Shown here in pieces: positions 23,834-34,519 of a stretch of DNA of 64,000 bases. The position numbers were made by a program, and so were the translations under genes. The notes beneath the pieces were generated by a model. It worked only from the letters and a program-made list of their open reading frames with translations, searched no databases and was not told the DNA's origin. The stretch comes from Papio anubis (taxonomy: Eukaryota; Chordata; Mammalia; Primates; Cercopithecidae), in the NCBI RefSeq assembly GCF_008728515.1, contig NC_044980.1, positions 62,121,590-62,185,589 on the forward strand, given 5' to 3'. Every line of letters begins with the position of its first letter. The stretch's first letter is position 1.

Positions 23834-24142
23834 TACGCGAAGGCCGGCAGCGGATGTTGACGCGATGTGATTTCTGTCCAGTGCTCTGAATGTCAAAGTG
23901 AAGAAATTCAATGAAGCACGGGTAAATGGCGGGAGTAACTATGATTCTCTTAAGGTAGCCAAATGCCTCATCATCTAATTAGTGACGTGCATGAATGGAT
24001 GAACGAGATTCCCACTGTCCCTACCTAATATCCAGCAAAACCACAGCCAAGGGAACAGGCTTGGCAGAATCAGCAGGGAAAGAAGACCCTGTTGAACTTG
24101 ACTCTAGTCTGGCACAGTGAAGAGACATGAAAGGTGTAGAAT
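23834..24142 (+). pseudogene. RNA28S pseudogene fragment: 28S rRNA retropseudogene fragment
   Basis: About 308 bp collinear with the conserved core of mammalian 28S rRNA. Recognisable words are CGCGAAGGCC (23836), TTGACGCGATGTGATTTCTG, AATGTCAAAGTGAAGAAATT, TTAAGGTAGCCAAATGCCTC, AACGAGATTCCCACTGTCCC, and GAAGACCCTGTTGAACTTGA. Against remembered human 28S I see no clear indel. Most differences are CpG changed to TpG or CpA (GCGCGGG to ACACGGG-like, CTCGTC to CTCATC, GACGCGC to GACGTGC, AACGGG to AACAGG). That is the signature of methylated, non-functional DNA, not of an active rDNA unit. It lacks both ends of the rRNA gene and any rDNA promoter. It includes the conserved target region used by R2 and R1 retrotransposons in other animals (R2 site near 23955/23956). 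Confidence 0.93.
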
Positions 24143-25309
24143 TCAAGATGGTTTAAGACTTAAATGTTAGACCTAAAACCATCAAAACCCTAGAAGAAAA
24201 CCTAAGCAATACCATTCAGGACATAGGCATGGGCAAGGACTTCATGTCTAAAACACCAAAAGCAATGGCAGCAAAAGCCAAAATTGACAAATGGGATCTA
24301 ATTAAACTAAAGAGCTTCTGCACAGCAAAAGAAACTACCATCAGAGTGAACAGGCAACCTACGGAACGGGAGAAAGATTTTGCAATCTACTCATCTGACA
24401 AAGGGCTAATATCCAGAATCTACAAAGAACTCAAACAAATTTACAAGAAGAAAACCCCATCAAAACCTGGGCAAAGGATATGAACAGACATTTCTCAAAA
24501 GAAGACATTTATGTAGGTAACAGACACATGAAAAAATGCTCATCATCACTGGCCATCAGAGAAATGCAAATCAAAACCACAATGAGATACCATCTCACAC
24601 CAGTTAGAATGGAGATCATGAAAAAGTCAGGAAACAACAGGTGCTGGAGAGGATGTGGAGAAATAGGAACACTTTTACACTGTTAGTGGGACTTTAAACT
24701 AGTTCAACCATTGTGGAAGACAGTGTGGCAATTCCTCAAGGATCTAGAACTAGAAATACCATTTGACCCAGCCATCCCATTACTGGGTATATACCCAAAG
24801 GCTTATAAATCATGCTGCTATAAAGACACATGCACACTTATGTTTATTGCGGCACTATTCACAATAACAAAGACTTGGAACCAACCCAAATGTCCATCAA
24901 TGACAGACTGGATTAAGAAAATGTGGCACATATACACCATGGAATACTATGCAGTCATAAAAGAGGATAAGTTCATGTCCTTTGTAGGGACATGGATAAA
25001 GCTGGAAACCATCATTCTCAGCAAACTATTGCAAGGACAAAAAACCAAACACCGCCTGTTCTCACTCATAGGTGGGAATTGAATAATGAGAACACTTGGA
25101 CACAGGAAGGGGAACATCACACACTGGGACCTGTAGTGGGGTGGGGGGAGGGGGGAGAGGGGAGGGATAGCCTTAGGAGATGTACCTAATGCAAATTACG
25201 CGTTAATGGGTGCAGCACACCAACATGGCGCATGTATACATATGTAACAAACCTGCATGTTGTGCACATGTACCCTAGAACTTAAAGTATAATAAAAACC
25301 AAACAAACA
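24140..25309 (+). mobile_element. L1PA-type 3' end joined to 28S
   Basis: The segment starts in the C-terminal third of ORF2 (TTCAAGATGGTTTAAGACTT) and runs through the ORF2 stop and 3' UTR to the A-rich tail. The ORF2 C-terminus is in several frames (openings at 24229-24483, 24480-24686 and 24711-25082), so it is disrupted. The Cys-rich end (residues CWRGCGEIGTLLHC) is readable around 24643-24684. It lacks the (AAT)n tail of the monkey-specific copies and ends AAGTATAATAAAAACC, so it is older than them. The polyadenylation signal AATAAA is at 25291-25296. Confidence 0.92.
25135..25168 (+). repeat. L1 3' UTR G-rich tract
   Basis: Runs of three or more G separated by one or two bases (GGGGTGGGGGGAGGGGGGAG and following) make a G-quadruplex-capable motif typical of L1 3' UTRs. 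The same element is seen as a C-run on the plus strand at 42527-42550. Confidence 0.85.
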
Positions 25310-25360
25310 AAAGAAAGGAGAGTTTTCTATACTTAAAATAAAAAAGAAAATGAAACAAAG

Positions 25361-25472
25361 TGAAAATATTAATTTATTTGAATTGTATCACTGTTTTTCA
25401 GATAAAAACTGTTAGTGACTGGTATGGTTTTTTCAGAATATCCTGACATACAAAAAGCCAGACACACAAATG
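25361..25472 (+). repeat. Segment A of a local ~110-bp duplicated pair
   Basis: It matches 26450-26563 with scattered changes. Shared words include AATTTATTTGAA, a 'cactgtt.tt.agat.aaaact' block, and CTGGT.TG.TTTTTCAG. It lies between the chimera's right duplication and resumed antisense L1 sequence, and does not itself look like L1. Confidence 0.65.
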
Positions 25473-25474
25473 TC

Positions 25475-25595
25475 ATCTGTAAACAGAGACAATTTAACTT
25501 CTTCACTATCGAGTATGATGTTAACTATGAGCTTGATGTATATGGCTTTGACAATCTTTTATTTGTCCATATGCCTACAGAGACACCTAGAAAGT
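25475..25595 (-). mobile_element. Antisense L1 continuing after the chimera
   Basis: TGTCATCTGTAAACAGAGAC followed by AATTTAACTTCTTC, and GAGTATGATGTTAACTATGA, are the antisense of the L1 ORF2 reverse-transcriptase region that follows the word interrupted at 23820. Part of the expected ORF2 sequence between these words is deleted. Confidence 0.7.
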
Positions 25596-26449
25596 TGTCT
25601 ATTGAACATTAATGTCAATTTGAGAAGTTGTGGTGATTTTCAAAATTACCTGTTATAACTTGATTTATTTGTCAGCAGGCGTCACTTTTACAAAAACAAT
25701 ACATTCTTTATTATTCAATTTGTTTATTGCTTTTAATATGGTGATTGCAAAGAATTTGTGCTTAGATAAAATATCACCTAGACAGTAATTTTGTTTTGTG
25801 TGTTTTAATTAGACATATTGGTGAATAAAGAATCAACCCTGAGCTACTTTTAAAGTATAAGTAATTGAAAATGAACTCTCTGCTTTGAATCCAATTGAAG
25901 AGCAAGGTTTACCAAATCTCTGCTTTCTCCATTAGTGGGAAGAATGATGAGGCAGCCCAGGGCATGTTCATGGAAAGCAAATTATATGATTTCCCCATTT
26001 AGCCACAGTTGGCTAATTATGTTAATTATAAGACTGCAGGAGAGCTGCAGGGAGTAAGCAACTCCCCTTCAGCATGATGACTTAAATTTTACTTTAAGAA
26101 CTGGTTTTGAGTTGATAATCAGAGGCAAAGAATGAAATATTATAGTTATTTCTTTACCTATAACAGATATATAGCCAAGAGAAGAGAGAAAATTGGTTGG
26201 GTAGTCATGAGACTTGATCCTAAGATTGTGAAGCCTTTTAACAAAAGACTGTAGAAGCAGGACTTAAAACCAGAGTAAACTCAAATATTTATAGTTGGTA
26301 TAATTTTGGTGGGTGTGCCAATACTTTGAAAACTATTGTCCTCACTAATTGATAAATTGATAAATGTTTCTCATCATGCTCTGTTTTTTCTCTTGACGCT
26401 ATCTTTTCCTTTCTCCAATGCAACTGATGTGGACTTTTTCTTGGCAAAG
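25596..26449. other. Unassigned sequence
   Basis: AT-rich, with no family recognised. Confidence 0.4.
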
Positions 26450-26563
26450 GAGTCACAATAAAATTAATAATTTATTTGAACTGATTTCACTGTTCTTAAG
26501 ATGAAAACTGCTAGTGTGCTGGTGTGATTTTTCAGCATATGCTGATATACACACAAACAGATA
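26450..26563 (+). repeat. Segment B of the local duplicated pair
   Basis: The partner of 25361-25472, about 1.09 kb away in direct orientation. Similarity ends near 26563 on the right, where this copy continues as unrelated sequence and copy A continues as antisense L1. Confidence 0.65.
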
Positions 26564-28290
26564 ATATTTTTGATGCTAGTGATTGTGAAAGAGAGTGGCG
26601 TTTTGGGCTAGAACGTATGTCCTCCTGTTGTGTGGTTTTTACTGTGGAGGCTCTCCTTGTTATGATGACCACTGAATGCTTTTACTCTTCAAAGGCACTC
26701 TTTATGGTTTTAAATCACGAACTTATAAAGTGGCAATTGCAACCTTTTACGAATATGGTTTTCTGCTGCTTTGTGTTGTAAAGGTAACCAATGTTAGCTA
26801 CTTTATTTGTTAAAGTCTTTCACAGGCTGTGCTAGAGACCTAACTAATACCTCTAACATTGTTTTAGGAGGAAAATGGACTTGAATTTCAAGTTCAAGTT
26901 TACAAATAACAGTTTGGAACACAAATCTTTTTAAACCTGTGGATCATTAAAAAAAAAAAAAAGGTAGAGCTCTGTATTCAGTTTATACTGAACATGTATT
27001 ATGGGTAGGATACATCAGGAGGAAACAAAATATCTACACCGGGGGAAAACACAACCTGTTAAGGAACCTGTAATTTAATGAAAACGTTAATAAGATATAA
27101 CAATGTACTTTTGAGTGCTAAATGGGTTGTATCAAATATACATGTTATTAAAGGTCAGACTCATGAAGTTATTCAACTGAGAGAATATACTGCCATCTGT
27201 ACAGATTCGCCTCTCTTAAATCACTTGCCATGTACTCTCTTGTATCAGGAAGGAACTACACGTGGGAAATGTTTAAAAATGATTTCCCTTGTTGAAATTA
27301 TGAAAAGTCTTCCCATGGAAATAAAAACATGAACTATAGATCTCACTTATGCTATGATAATTTTATATTTTTACATATTGCAGAGTAATGAGTGTTTATT
27401 GATTTGTGGTGGGTGGAAAGGATACCTATGAGCTCTTTTCTAACAACAGTTTGCAGAAGTCATTTGGATCTGCATTATACCTTGTATTCAATATAAGTGT
27501 CACACAGCTGTGAAGTACAAGAGTTCAGAGAATTACTCTGGTAAATTTTCTCTGGGAGGATGACACCTTGGTTCTTCTCTTTTTCTTCCTCTGTTCTTCC
27601 AAGGAGTTTATGACTTTTGTTTTTACAGTAGGTCCATGTGACAAATAAGGCATTTGTTATTTTGGATACTGGTGGGGCTGATTGTAGAAAACCTCAAAAT
27701 AGGTAGCATATATTCCCTCAATAGTTCCTTTTTAGAGTCCTCTTCATGCCTTTCAGTATCTTTCTTGTTAGCATTTTCCATTGTAAATATACAGGAGAAA
27801 GATCTAGGCATCCAGGTCAAGCTCAGCTCTTCCATCTTTCCTAGAACTCAACCCTTGGGGAGTAATCAACAGTCATTCTCCTTGCTTTCCTCTGCTTCAA
27901 GAGACTCCTAATTTGGTTTAGGCATTTATCCTTGGCACGTTGGCCATTCACTTCAGGAGAGGCTGACCAACCCTCGGTCCCAGAGAGAAGATTCTGATTT
28001 CTAACCAGTCACGGCAATTTCAGTTGCCTTGCCAATAACTGGTTCATGTACTGCCTTGTGGTATGTTTTGGGCCAAAGCTATGTGAATAAAAGTGTTCTA
28101 TGGGCTTCTAGGAAAAGCTTCCTTGTTCTTACAAGAAGACACAAGAAAAATATGGCTTATATTCTCTCTAGAAATATTGTCAGGCTTGCATAGTGACACC
28201 TTTGACCTGGAGTGGGTACAAAGACTGGGCACAGAGCCAATACATGAATGACAGCAAAGCCTAGAGCATTATAGGAAGATAGAGATATAG
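26564..28290. other. Unassigned sequence
   Basis: No repeat family or exon recognised. Openings at 26524-26781, 27078-27332 and 27623-27911 are of chance size and overlap on opposite strands. Confidence 0.4.
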
Positions 28291-28291
28291 C

Positions 28292-28560
28292 AGGGGTTAG
28301 CAACTATTTTTCTGCAAAGGTCCAGATAATAAATATTTTAGGCTCTGTGGGCCATATGATCCATGTCACAACTACTCATCTCTCTTGTTGCAGCACAGAA
28401 TAATACATAAATGAATGTCCTTGGCTGTGTATTATATAAACAATACATTAATGAATGGTCTTGGCCGTGTTCCAATAAAACTTTATTTAGAAAGAAAAGT
28501 AGTAGGCCAGATTTGGCCTGTGGGTTGTAGTTCGCAGAGCTGCAAACCAGAACCCAGTTT
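28292..28560 (-). mobile_element. hAT-family MER element, antisense
   Basis: The left end is CAGGGGTTAGCAACTATTTT and the middle has ATAAATATTTTAGGCTCTGT and CCAATAAAACTTTATTTAGA; the right part reads GCCAGATTTGGCCTGTGGGT. This is a relative of the element at 6367. It carries an internal short duplication (see findings). Confidence 0.75.
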
Positions 28561-28712
28561 GGTATGTGTCTAGAAGGCCTCTGAATGTACACTTCTTGAT
28601 ATGTGAAAATTTAAATTTTCTAATTGATTAAGGCAGTTGCATCTGTGATTTTTCCCACTTGAAGCCAAAACATCCTTAGAATTATTGTCTTTGGTAAGGG
28701 AATAAGACTTGT

Positions 28713-28754
28713 CTTCTCTGCAATACAGGAGTAAGTCCTGTATTGCAAAAGAAG
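28713..28754. other. Imperfect hairpin (inverted repeat)
   Basis: Arms TGCAATACAGGA (28719-28730) and TCCTGTATTGCA (28736-28747) are perfect inverted repeats around a 5-base loop GTAAG. Beyond a small 1x2 bulge a further five pairs form (CTTCT at 28713 with AGAAG ending at 28754). Confidence 0.9.
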
Positions 28755-28907
28755 CTTTCTGAAAACAATGTCATTGTCTTTGTTGTTTAATTGACTTTTG
28801 CTTCTAATGCCTCAAATCTAAGGCTTGATTAGAGGTGAGCAGAACCCTAAATTTGTAGGAGATTAGTTATTCTAGGATGAATTAGGCCTTATGGACAATC
28901 CCAAGTG

Positions 28908-29263
28908 TGATATGGCTTGGCTCTGTGACCCCACCCAAATCTCACCTTGAATTGTCATGATCCCCATGTGTCAAAGGTGGGACCAGGTGGAGATAATTGA
29001 ACCAAAGGGTGGTTTCTCCCATGCTATTCTCGTGATAGTAAGTGAGTTCTCACAAGATCTGATAGTTTTATAAGGGGCTTCCCTCTTTGCTTGGCACTCA
29101 TTCTCTCTCCTGCTGCTCTGGGAAGAGGTGCTTTCTGCCATGATTGCTAAGTGTCCTGAGGCTTCCCCAGCCATGTGGAACTTTGAGTCAATTAAACCTC
29201 TTTCTTAATAAGTTACCCAGTCTTGGGTGTTTCTTCATAACAGCATGAGAATGGGCTAATACA
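28908..29263 (+). mobile_element. MaLR solo LTR (THE1/MST type)
   Basis: A complete ~356-bp LTR starting TGATATGGCTTGGCTCTGTG and ending ATGGGCTAATACA. Internal clauses CACCCAAATCTCACCTTGAA, AGGTGGAGATAATTGAA, GTTCTCACAAGATCTGATAG, CCCAGCCATGTGGAACTTTG and ATTAAACCTCTTTCTT (polyadenylation region) are all in order. A perfect 5-bp duplication AAGTG occurs at 28903-28907 and 29264-29268, so this is a clean solo LTR produced by recombination. No internal MaLR sequence is present. Confidence 0.93.
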
Positions 29264-29269
29264 AAGTGT

Positions 29270-31630
29270 CATTGTGTTAAGTGCTGTTCATCTTGCTCAT
29301 ACAACCAGGCACAGTGTGTTTTACTGGATGTATACTCTGACTGATGTTTTGATGACAATTGAGCACTCTAGATATGGATACTCCCATTATCTTCCCTCAT
29401 TGAAAATCTGAACATGACAGTTTCACCACACCCCATTGGTGTCTCTTGTGAACTTTATAGGGCATTTGAAAAGGTTAATGTAAATACTATTCAGAAATGA
29501 CGAAAAATGGTTTTGTGAAAGAGGAGAGTATTGATTCCTTGGGAAAGATGTAATTAAGATCCTCTGTGATTAAGTCTTTCCTGGCTTGGTCACTTCTTGC
29601 TTCTAGCTTTGGTGTAAATCTTCATAATATAACTATGAAGTTTGTAATTGAATTCTTCTGACCACTTTGTAATACACCAGGAAGGTTTTAATTACTTTTT
29701 ATGGATTATGTTCTATATTTCCTCAGGGACTGCCTCTTTTGAGTAATTCCAGGCTTTTGAATTACTTATCCTTAAAATAGCAGTTATTCTAGGCTATTGT
29801 TATTTAATTGACTCTTCCTCTGTCTCCTCTTTTCATATCATATTCTTAACTTAGTGTAGAATCTATTTGAGAACCATTGTGTAGGAGGTCCGAGTACTAT
29901 TAATTATTTTGAAATAGAGGAAAGCTAAAAGTAAGGAAAGGAGATATATAAGAAAGAAAACTTAATGGTAAAGACAATGAAAGAATCTGCTAGAACGTTC
30001 AAAACTCAAAAATGCCTAAGAAATCTAATAAATTGAAACCCTGACCAACCAATCTTCAATCTTCCTTCTTGAGGTTACATCACACACCCCTCTGCACTCC
30101 GGGTGGGAGCCCCACTCCTTCCCTCTTACTCTACTCCCCAGATCAGCTCCATTTGTCCTCCAGGCATTCAGTTAAATTGTCTTTCTCAGATAACAGTGTA
30201 TATCAGATGATTAAAAACAGTGAATAATGTTAGTGTCTGCTTGTATTACATCTACTAAGTAACACATCCTCTTATGAGGATGAAGATTTTACCATGCCAT
30301 ATCTTCTCTTCTTGCAAAATTAGTCACAGTTACTATAAGATCAGGAATGACAACCAAAAGAGAAATTCCTTGAGAATCATTAGCTTGTCTTCCTATGGCC
30401 TTGTGGGAGTCCTAGCATGTACCTGAGTAGCAAAATTTAGAATTGCTTTTCTTTTTCATGTATCTGAAGCTCAATTTTTGTCTTCTCTACTTGTACCCAC
30501 TCTGGAAACACTTCGATTTCGGAATTGACTAGGTAAAAGGGATAGGTGCAGTCTAGGGTATGATTCAAGAATACAAAAACAAAAACTAAACATTAAGTGT
30601 TATCCAATACTTGAACTCATCTTTAAATTTGCAGGGGAGTCTATTTGATAAATTAGAATTTAGTGAATTTGAATTTGGTCTGCTATGAAAGGTGGAAAAG
30701 GAAAGGATAATGTCAAATATCAGACAGCAAGAAACAGCCTTGGCTGACTGCAACATTTTTTCTCTTCCAAAGACTAGATGCTCCCTAGCTTATAGTGACA
30801 CCAGGAGACAGCACCCCCCCGCCCTCAGTGTTTTTTTGCTATAGCTCTTTATTTTGGATTTTACTAGTTTTTGATGCCTCCAAGGCTAAGAGGTTTGAAT
30901 TAATTGAATTGAACAAAAGGATGAAAAGGGTTTAGTTCATTGGAATTTTTCCTTAGAAATCAAAATATAAGTTTTGCCATTTGGAAATAGTGGTTATGTG
31001 AACAGTTTTGTTTTCCCTAAGCATATCCAGCCACTGGGTCTAGCGGTGGGAGATGGGGAAGGAAGTGGTCATAGTCTAGGGGTTGTTTTTTTCCCTAAAG
31101 TGAGATAATCTCTATTTGGTCCATAAAAAACAAATTTCAATTCACTCTCCCCATTTTATTCTTGATAAGCACAGATAAATTCAGAGTTAAAAATTACTTG
31201 TCTATTATCTTTGAGAGGATGAAGTAAAATACTTTTATCATATTTATTAAAATCTCATTTCAATACACTGTGGTGGGAGCTGAAGAAACATTTGTCAGCA
31301 TGAGGAAGCTGGTCTTCTAAGACTTATTCCAGTTTTCCTTCCATTCCTGCATATCCCAATTCTCTGCTGTCTCTCTCACTAAACATGCCAAAATTTAGGT
31401 ACAGTGTATATCCTGAAAAGACTTAAGTATGTATTTTGTATTGCACTTGAGAATCTGATGAAACAGTTATGTTTTAATCCAAGACTGAGCTGAAATTGTA
31501 AACACACATATTATCAGTTCTTGGAGGGAAATGAATCTCCTGTTGTTGGAGATACTATTTTATTTTCTGATGTTCTTAATGTTCCTGATTGGAACACTCA
31601 GATTAGAGTATAACACGATAACAAGAGAAT
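29270..31630. other. Unassigned sequence
   Basis: No confident repeat or gene. It includes a C-rich run CACCCCCCCGCCC near 30813. The stretch is otherwise ordinary. Confidence 0.4.
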
Positions 31631-31634
31631 GGGA

Positions 31635-32094
31635 ACTGTAAGAAAACATTTTATGTGGTCCATTTTCAAGGCATGATAAATCTAAGCACTGGCAGCTAGT
31701 CTGTGGATGTAACAAGCCACACAGCTCATGCTCCTAGAAAGTGATGATAAGCGAACAGAATGTAGAGGAGGTGTCAGCCCATAAAACAGAAGAACGTTTC
31801 ATTATTGGGAAATCAAAACTTAAGCAGAGAAGGGGACGGGGTATAAGCTTATAAGGGGGATAATGAAACTTAGGTGACACCCAGGAAGATTGTAACCTCA
31901 TAGTACTCAACCAGTGAGGAACCGAGAGAGGAACTTGGGTGTTAGGAGATAAATTACCTGCTGTAGCTGCCCTGGGTGTGCCTGCCTACCAGACACCCGA
32001 TCTTGCAAGATCACTATTAAAAGTCTCACTTTCGCTGTTCTTTGTACCTCTGAGTACACCCTTTGGGTTTGGATGGGTGAACGTGTTTCTCATA
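31635..32094 (+). mobile_element. Probable class I (ERV1) LTR
   Basis: The 3' part has a typical gammaretroviral-LTR end: GATCTTGCAAGATCACTATT, a TATTAAAAG polyadenylation-type signal, CTCACTTTCGCTGTTCTTTG, GGGTTTGGATGGGTGAACGT and a terminal TTTCTCA. Upstream it includes an inverted 'ACCTGCTGTAGCTGCCC' clause and T/A-rich U3-like sequence. The 5' boundary is uncertain and no duplication was identified. Confidence 0.5.
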
Positions 32095-32169
32095 GGGACC
32101 GTCAGAGGACAAAGATGATGAAAAGAGAATTGAGACCCGCCTTAGAGAAGAAAATCCATTGCTCATCCC

Positions 32170-32640
32170 TTAATATTGATATTCCCAAAGCCCTACTTTC
32201 TCAGTTATTTCTTAATCCAAGATCTCTTCCTGGGCATTCTTGCCCACTCCCTTAGCCTCAATTCTCTACTAAATATGCTTATGATTCCAATATCTTAATC
32301 TCCAACCCGTATCACTCTCCTGAAATCAAACACTGTAGATATATCTACTTCTGAAATGTGCAATTTGCTGCCCCATAAGACATGTTTAGATCTCAAATCA
32401 TTGTCTTTCTTCTTTAATCAGACCGTTCTCCTATGTTCTTTAATGCTGTTCATACTTACACTATTCACCCAGTTGCCCAGTTGTCCATTCAATTTCAGAA
32501 GGAAATCTTATATTGGTGTATTCTCTTCATTCCCAAAGTTATCTCTGTAGTTCTGTTCTTAATTTTTTCACTTCTCTATGTCATTGTCTCCTAGATGAAT
32601 GAATTCCTGCCTCAGCATCTCAGCCCTGAATGTAATTACT
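32170..32640 (+). mobile_element. L2 LINE, 5' portion of a split copy
   Basis: L2 phrases: ATTCACCCAGTTGCCCAGTT, AGAAGGAAATCTTATATTGG, and TCATTGTCTCCTAGATGAAT. It stops at 32640 where an antisense L1 begins. L2 sequence corresponding to the next part of the element resumes at 36303. Confidence 0.65.
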
Positions 32641-32644
32641 TTTT

Positions 32645-34517
32645 GCAATATTTTTCAGATGTACTGAAATATAATTGACATATAATAAACTACAAATATT
32701 TAGAGTATACAGTTTGAGGAGTTTTGAAACCATCACCGCAATAAAAATAATAACCATATCCTTCATCCTCAGATGTTTCCATGTACCCCTTTGTAATCTC
32801 TCCTTCCCCCACCCCCCATACCTCCATTCCCAAGCAATTATTGATCTAGTTTTTAATAGATGGCTTGTGTTTTTTAGAATTTAATGTAAGTATCCTTTTT
32901 TCTAAATTCTTTGACTCAGCATAATTACTTCTTCCTTTCTAATTAGGATTCCTTTGTTTCTTCATCTTGCTTTATTTTGCTAGAGTCTCTAGTACAATGT
33001 TAAATAGAAGGGACGAGAGAGAACATTTTTCCCTTGTTCTTGATGCCAGTCTTTCAACATTAAATATAATGTAGCTGTTGGTTTTGTAGCTGTCTTTAAT
33101 CAGGCTGAAGAATTCTTTCCATTTTTAATTTGGAATTGTTTTCATATATCTTCTATTATGTCATAAATCCTATAATACCCTGTAATTGTTTTGGCCTTAA
33201 TTATCTTTTAAAAAACATTTTTAAAAATTTAAAAAATCATTTCCAGTGCTATTCATTACTTTTATATCCAGCTTTCCATCCAGTATCAATTTCCCTCATC
33301 CTGAAATAGTTCTTTTAACATTTCTTATAGTATAGGGCTGCTGATTATAAATTCTTTCAGCTTTTCTATGTTATGAAAAAGTCTTTATTTTATCTTGGTT
33401 TTGGAAAAATATTTTTCCTGGGTATAAAATTCCAGGTTGATAGTTTTTTTTGTTTTCTTCCAGTCTTTTAAAAAAATGTTGCTCAATGCCTTCTGTCTTC
33501 CATTATTTCCAAAGAGAACCCTGCTGTTATTCTGGTCTTTGTTCTTCAACTATTATATCTTCAGTATGTAATGTGTCATTTTCCCCCATGACTGATTTTA
33601 AATTTTTCTATTTATCACTGTTTTAAAACAAAGAGGATTATGATGAACGTCAGTGTTTTTTATGCATGTTTCTTATGCTCAGATCCATTAACTCTGATTC
33701 TGTGGGTTTATAGTTTATATCCATTTTGAAAAATGTTGTGTGGTAGTTTTTACAAATACTTTTTCTGTCCATCCTCCGTTTCTTCAGTGACTCCAATGCA
33801 TACATATCAGGAAGGCTGAAGTTCTCCCACAGCTCACTATACTCATTTCAATTGTGGGTGGTGGTGATTGTGGGTGGTGGTGGGGCGCTATTTTTATACT
33901 ATGTTTTCAGGTTCACTGATATTTTTTTCAATAGTGTCTAACCTTCTGTTACTCCTATCTAGTTTATTCTTCATCTCCAACATTATTATGTTTTTGTTTT
34001 CATGGCTCTAGAAGTTTGGTTTAGGTACTTAAAAAACTTTTATGTCTCTATTTAGCATGCTCAAGCATTTTTCTACTTCAGTATTTGGATATTTGGTATA
34101 TAGTTACCACTTTTAATGTACTTGTCAACCAATTATATTATAGGTATCATCTCTGGGTCTGTTTCTGTTGATTTTTTTTCCCTTCATTGTGGGTTATATC
34201 TTCCTTCTCTTGTGCTAAAGCCTGGAACTTCTCTCCATATGGGAATTTGGGCAGTAATAGGGCTTAGTTCATTTTGTTCTCCTCTCTCGGGAGTCATTGT
34301 CTGGCACTGCCTATTTCAATTTCTGAAAACCTTGTTTTATATACTTTATCTAGGGTTTTTTTGTTGTTGTTTCAGGCAGAATGTTAAATCTGGTTCCTGT
34401 TATTCAATCTTGACCCAAAGACAAAGTTTCTTTATAATTTATTTTGTGTACTGTGGCTTGAATTATTGTTCTGAATCTGTTTTGATTTTGTCATTGCCCT
34501 GCTTAAAAAATTTTGGT
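32645..34517 (-). mobile_element. Old L1M, antisense, inserted in L2
   Basis: Antisense L1 landmarks: ATATAATTGACATATAATAA, GAAACCATCACCGCAATAAA, CTCTAGTACAATGTTAAATA (reverse-transcriptase region), then 5' region wording such as ATAGGGCTGCTGATTATAAA. Parts are deleted relative to a full L1. The 142-codon frame at 34116-34544 is not an L1 protein frame. Confidence 0.7.
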
Positions 34518-34519
34518 TT
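34506..34519. repeat. Left target-site duplication of monkey L1 copy 2
   Basis: AAAAATTTTGGTTT here pairs with AAAAATTTTAGTGG at 36289-36302 (11-12 matching bases from the left). The left flank CTT/AAAAAA is a canonical L1 endonuclease site. Confidence 0.75.

Larger units (their letters stand above)
23821..25322 (+). mobile_element. Chimeric retroinsertion: 28S rRNA fused to L1 3' end
   Basis: A single insertion made of two parts, 28S rRNA sequence (about 23834-24142) and L1 3' end (24140-25309). Flanking it are near-perfect 13-bp duplications, AAAGAAATGAGAG at 23821-23833 and AAAGAAAGGAGAG at 25310-25322 (12/13). The left flank reads ATT/AAAG, an acceptable L1 endonuclease site. Both parts are in the same orientation, the rRNA part is 5', and the A-rich tail is at the L1 end. 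This is the structure expected when reverse transcriptase starts on L1 RNA and jumps to another RNA. The junction shares AAT (24140-24142) between the two templates. The host site is inside an old antisense L1. Similar bipartite chimeras with U6, U3, 5S and other small RNAs are known in primates; I infer the same mechanism here. Confidence 0.88.

Noticed and set aside
23834..24142. Functional 28S rRNA gene or rDNA contamination
   Set aside because: Only ~308 bp, CpG-decayed, fused to an L1 and flanked by duplications; no rDNA promoter or neighbouring rRNA.
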